A DNA stretch of 17,869 bases from Clostridiales bacterium UBA1770 (lineage in GTDB: Bacteria > Bacillota > Clostridia > Oscillospirales > CAG-272), in the NCBI GenBank assembly GCA_002315325.1, contig DCGU01000069.1:8548-26416 (forward strand), in the 5' to 3' direction. The notes under the pieces were generated by a model, which was not told where the DNA came from, searched no databases, and saw nothing but the letters and a program-made list of their open reading frames with translations. This document shows positions 17,679 to 17,869 of this stretch, piece by piece (within the stretch, counting starts at the first letter, position 1; the number at the start of each line of letters is the position of its first letter). The translations under genes were made by a program, and so were the position numbers.

Positions 17679-17869
17679 ATGGACCGAAAACATAATCAAT
17701 TCATTGTCCATTTTGCCAAAGATTTGCGAAATGGCATGACCAAAGAAGAGCGTCATCTCTGGTATGATTTCTTGCGTACGTATCCCGTTAAGTTCATCCG
17801 TCAAAAAGTACTTGGCAAATATATAGCCGATTTCTTCAGCCCATCCGCCAATCTCGTTATTGAATTGGA
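17679..17869 (+). CDS. DUF559 (Vsr-like) endonuclease-domain protein, cut by the window end
   Basis: The 63 complete codons seen are nearly identical to the gene at 66-431. They start MDRKHNQFIVHFAKDLRNGM, with TKEERHLWYDFL, FIRQKVLGKYIADFF and LVIELD at the window edge. Substitutions include S8F and D34T. Upstream, AAAGGTGG at good spacing serves as ribosome binding site, and GGGAAT...ATTCCC (17644-17662) forms a hairpin that is degraded in the other copy. About 80 bp before the ATG ends the composite element 17352-17599. The close identity, including about 130 bp of upstream sequence, shows a recent inverted duplication of gene and adjacent arm. The C-terminus is not visible, so intactness is unknown. 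Confidence 0.8.
   Translation, partial: MDRKHNQFIVHFAKDLRNGMTKEERHLWYDFLRTYPVKFIRQKVLGKYIADFFSPSANLVIEL

Overview
The window looks like a chromosomal segment of an anaerobic, gut-type Bacillota, probably Clostridia of the Oscillospiraceae kind. This is inferred from AGGAGG-type ribosome binding sites, sigma-A promoters, a c-di-GMP-I riboswitch, a TetM-like GTPase fused to a NYN domain, TasA/CalY-like surface proteins, and dispersed 'CAATCCCTCAGTC...ACACAAGG' repeats that I recall from such genomes. No taxonomic search was possible.

Layout. 1-960: a DUF559 nuclease-like gene (minus) and inverted-repeat elements. 1011-3758 (minus): an EF-G/TetM-like GTPase with a C-terminal YacP/Rae1-like NYN domain, carrying about 200 bp of repeat DNA in frame. 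3860-4640: a strong promoter followed by a dense repeat array. 4653-7604: a 983-residue protein with three copies of a YjbR-like domain and an L15-like C-terminus; much of its N-terminal third, and a linker, are read from repeat DNA. 7615-8390: repeats, a second DUF559 gene and a bidirectional terminator. 8408-9604 (minus): an AAA/DUF4143 ATPase with 40-bp tandem repeats over its promoter. 9760-10290: repeats. 10350-11609: a membrane-anchored two-domain surface protein. 11677-12291: an AT-rich secreted protein. 12413-12625: a consensus promoter, c-di-GMP-I riboswitch and terminators. 12677-17118: four paralogous TasA/CalY-like anchored surface proteins, split by 1 kb of repeats. 17138-17869: repeats and a third, truncated DUF559 gene.

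Two themes stand out. (i) A family of modular repeats is scattered between genes and inside them. Each arm has a conserved framework around an exchangeable palindromic core, and arms pair as inverted repeats around 50-150 bp spacers. All three DUF559 genes lie just downstream of such a pair, suggesting a nuclease-repeat partnership. Several stop codons also sit inside perfect palindromes. (ii) A surface-structure locus appears to be switched by cyclic di-GMP through a riboswitch whose 3' end overlaps one arm of a terminator.
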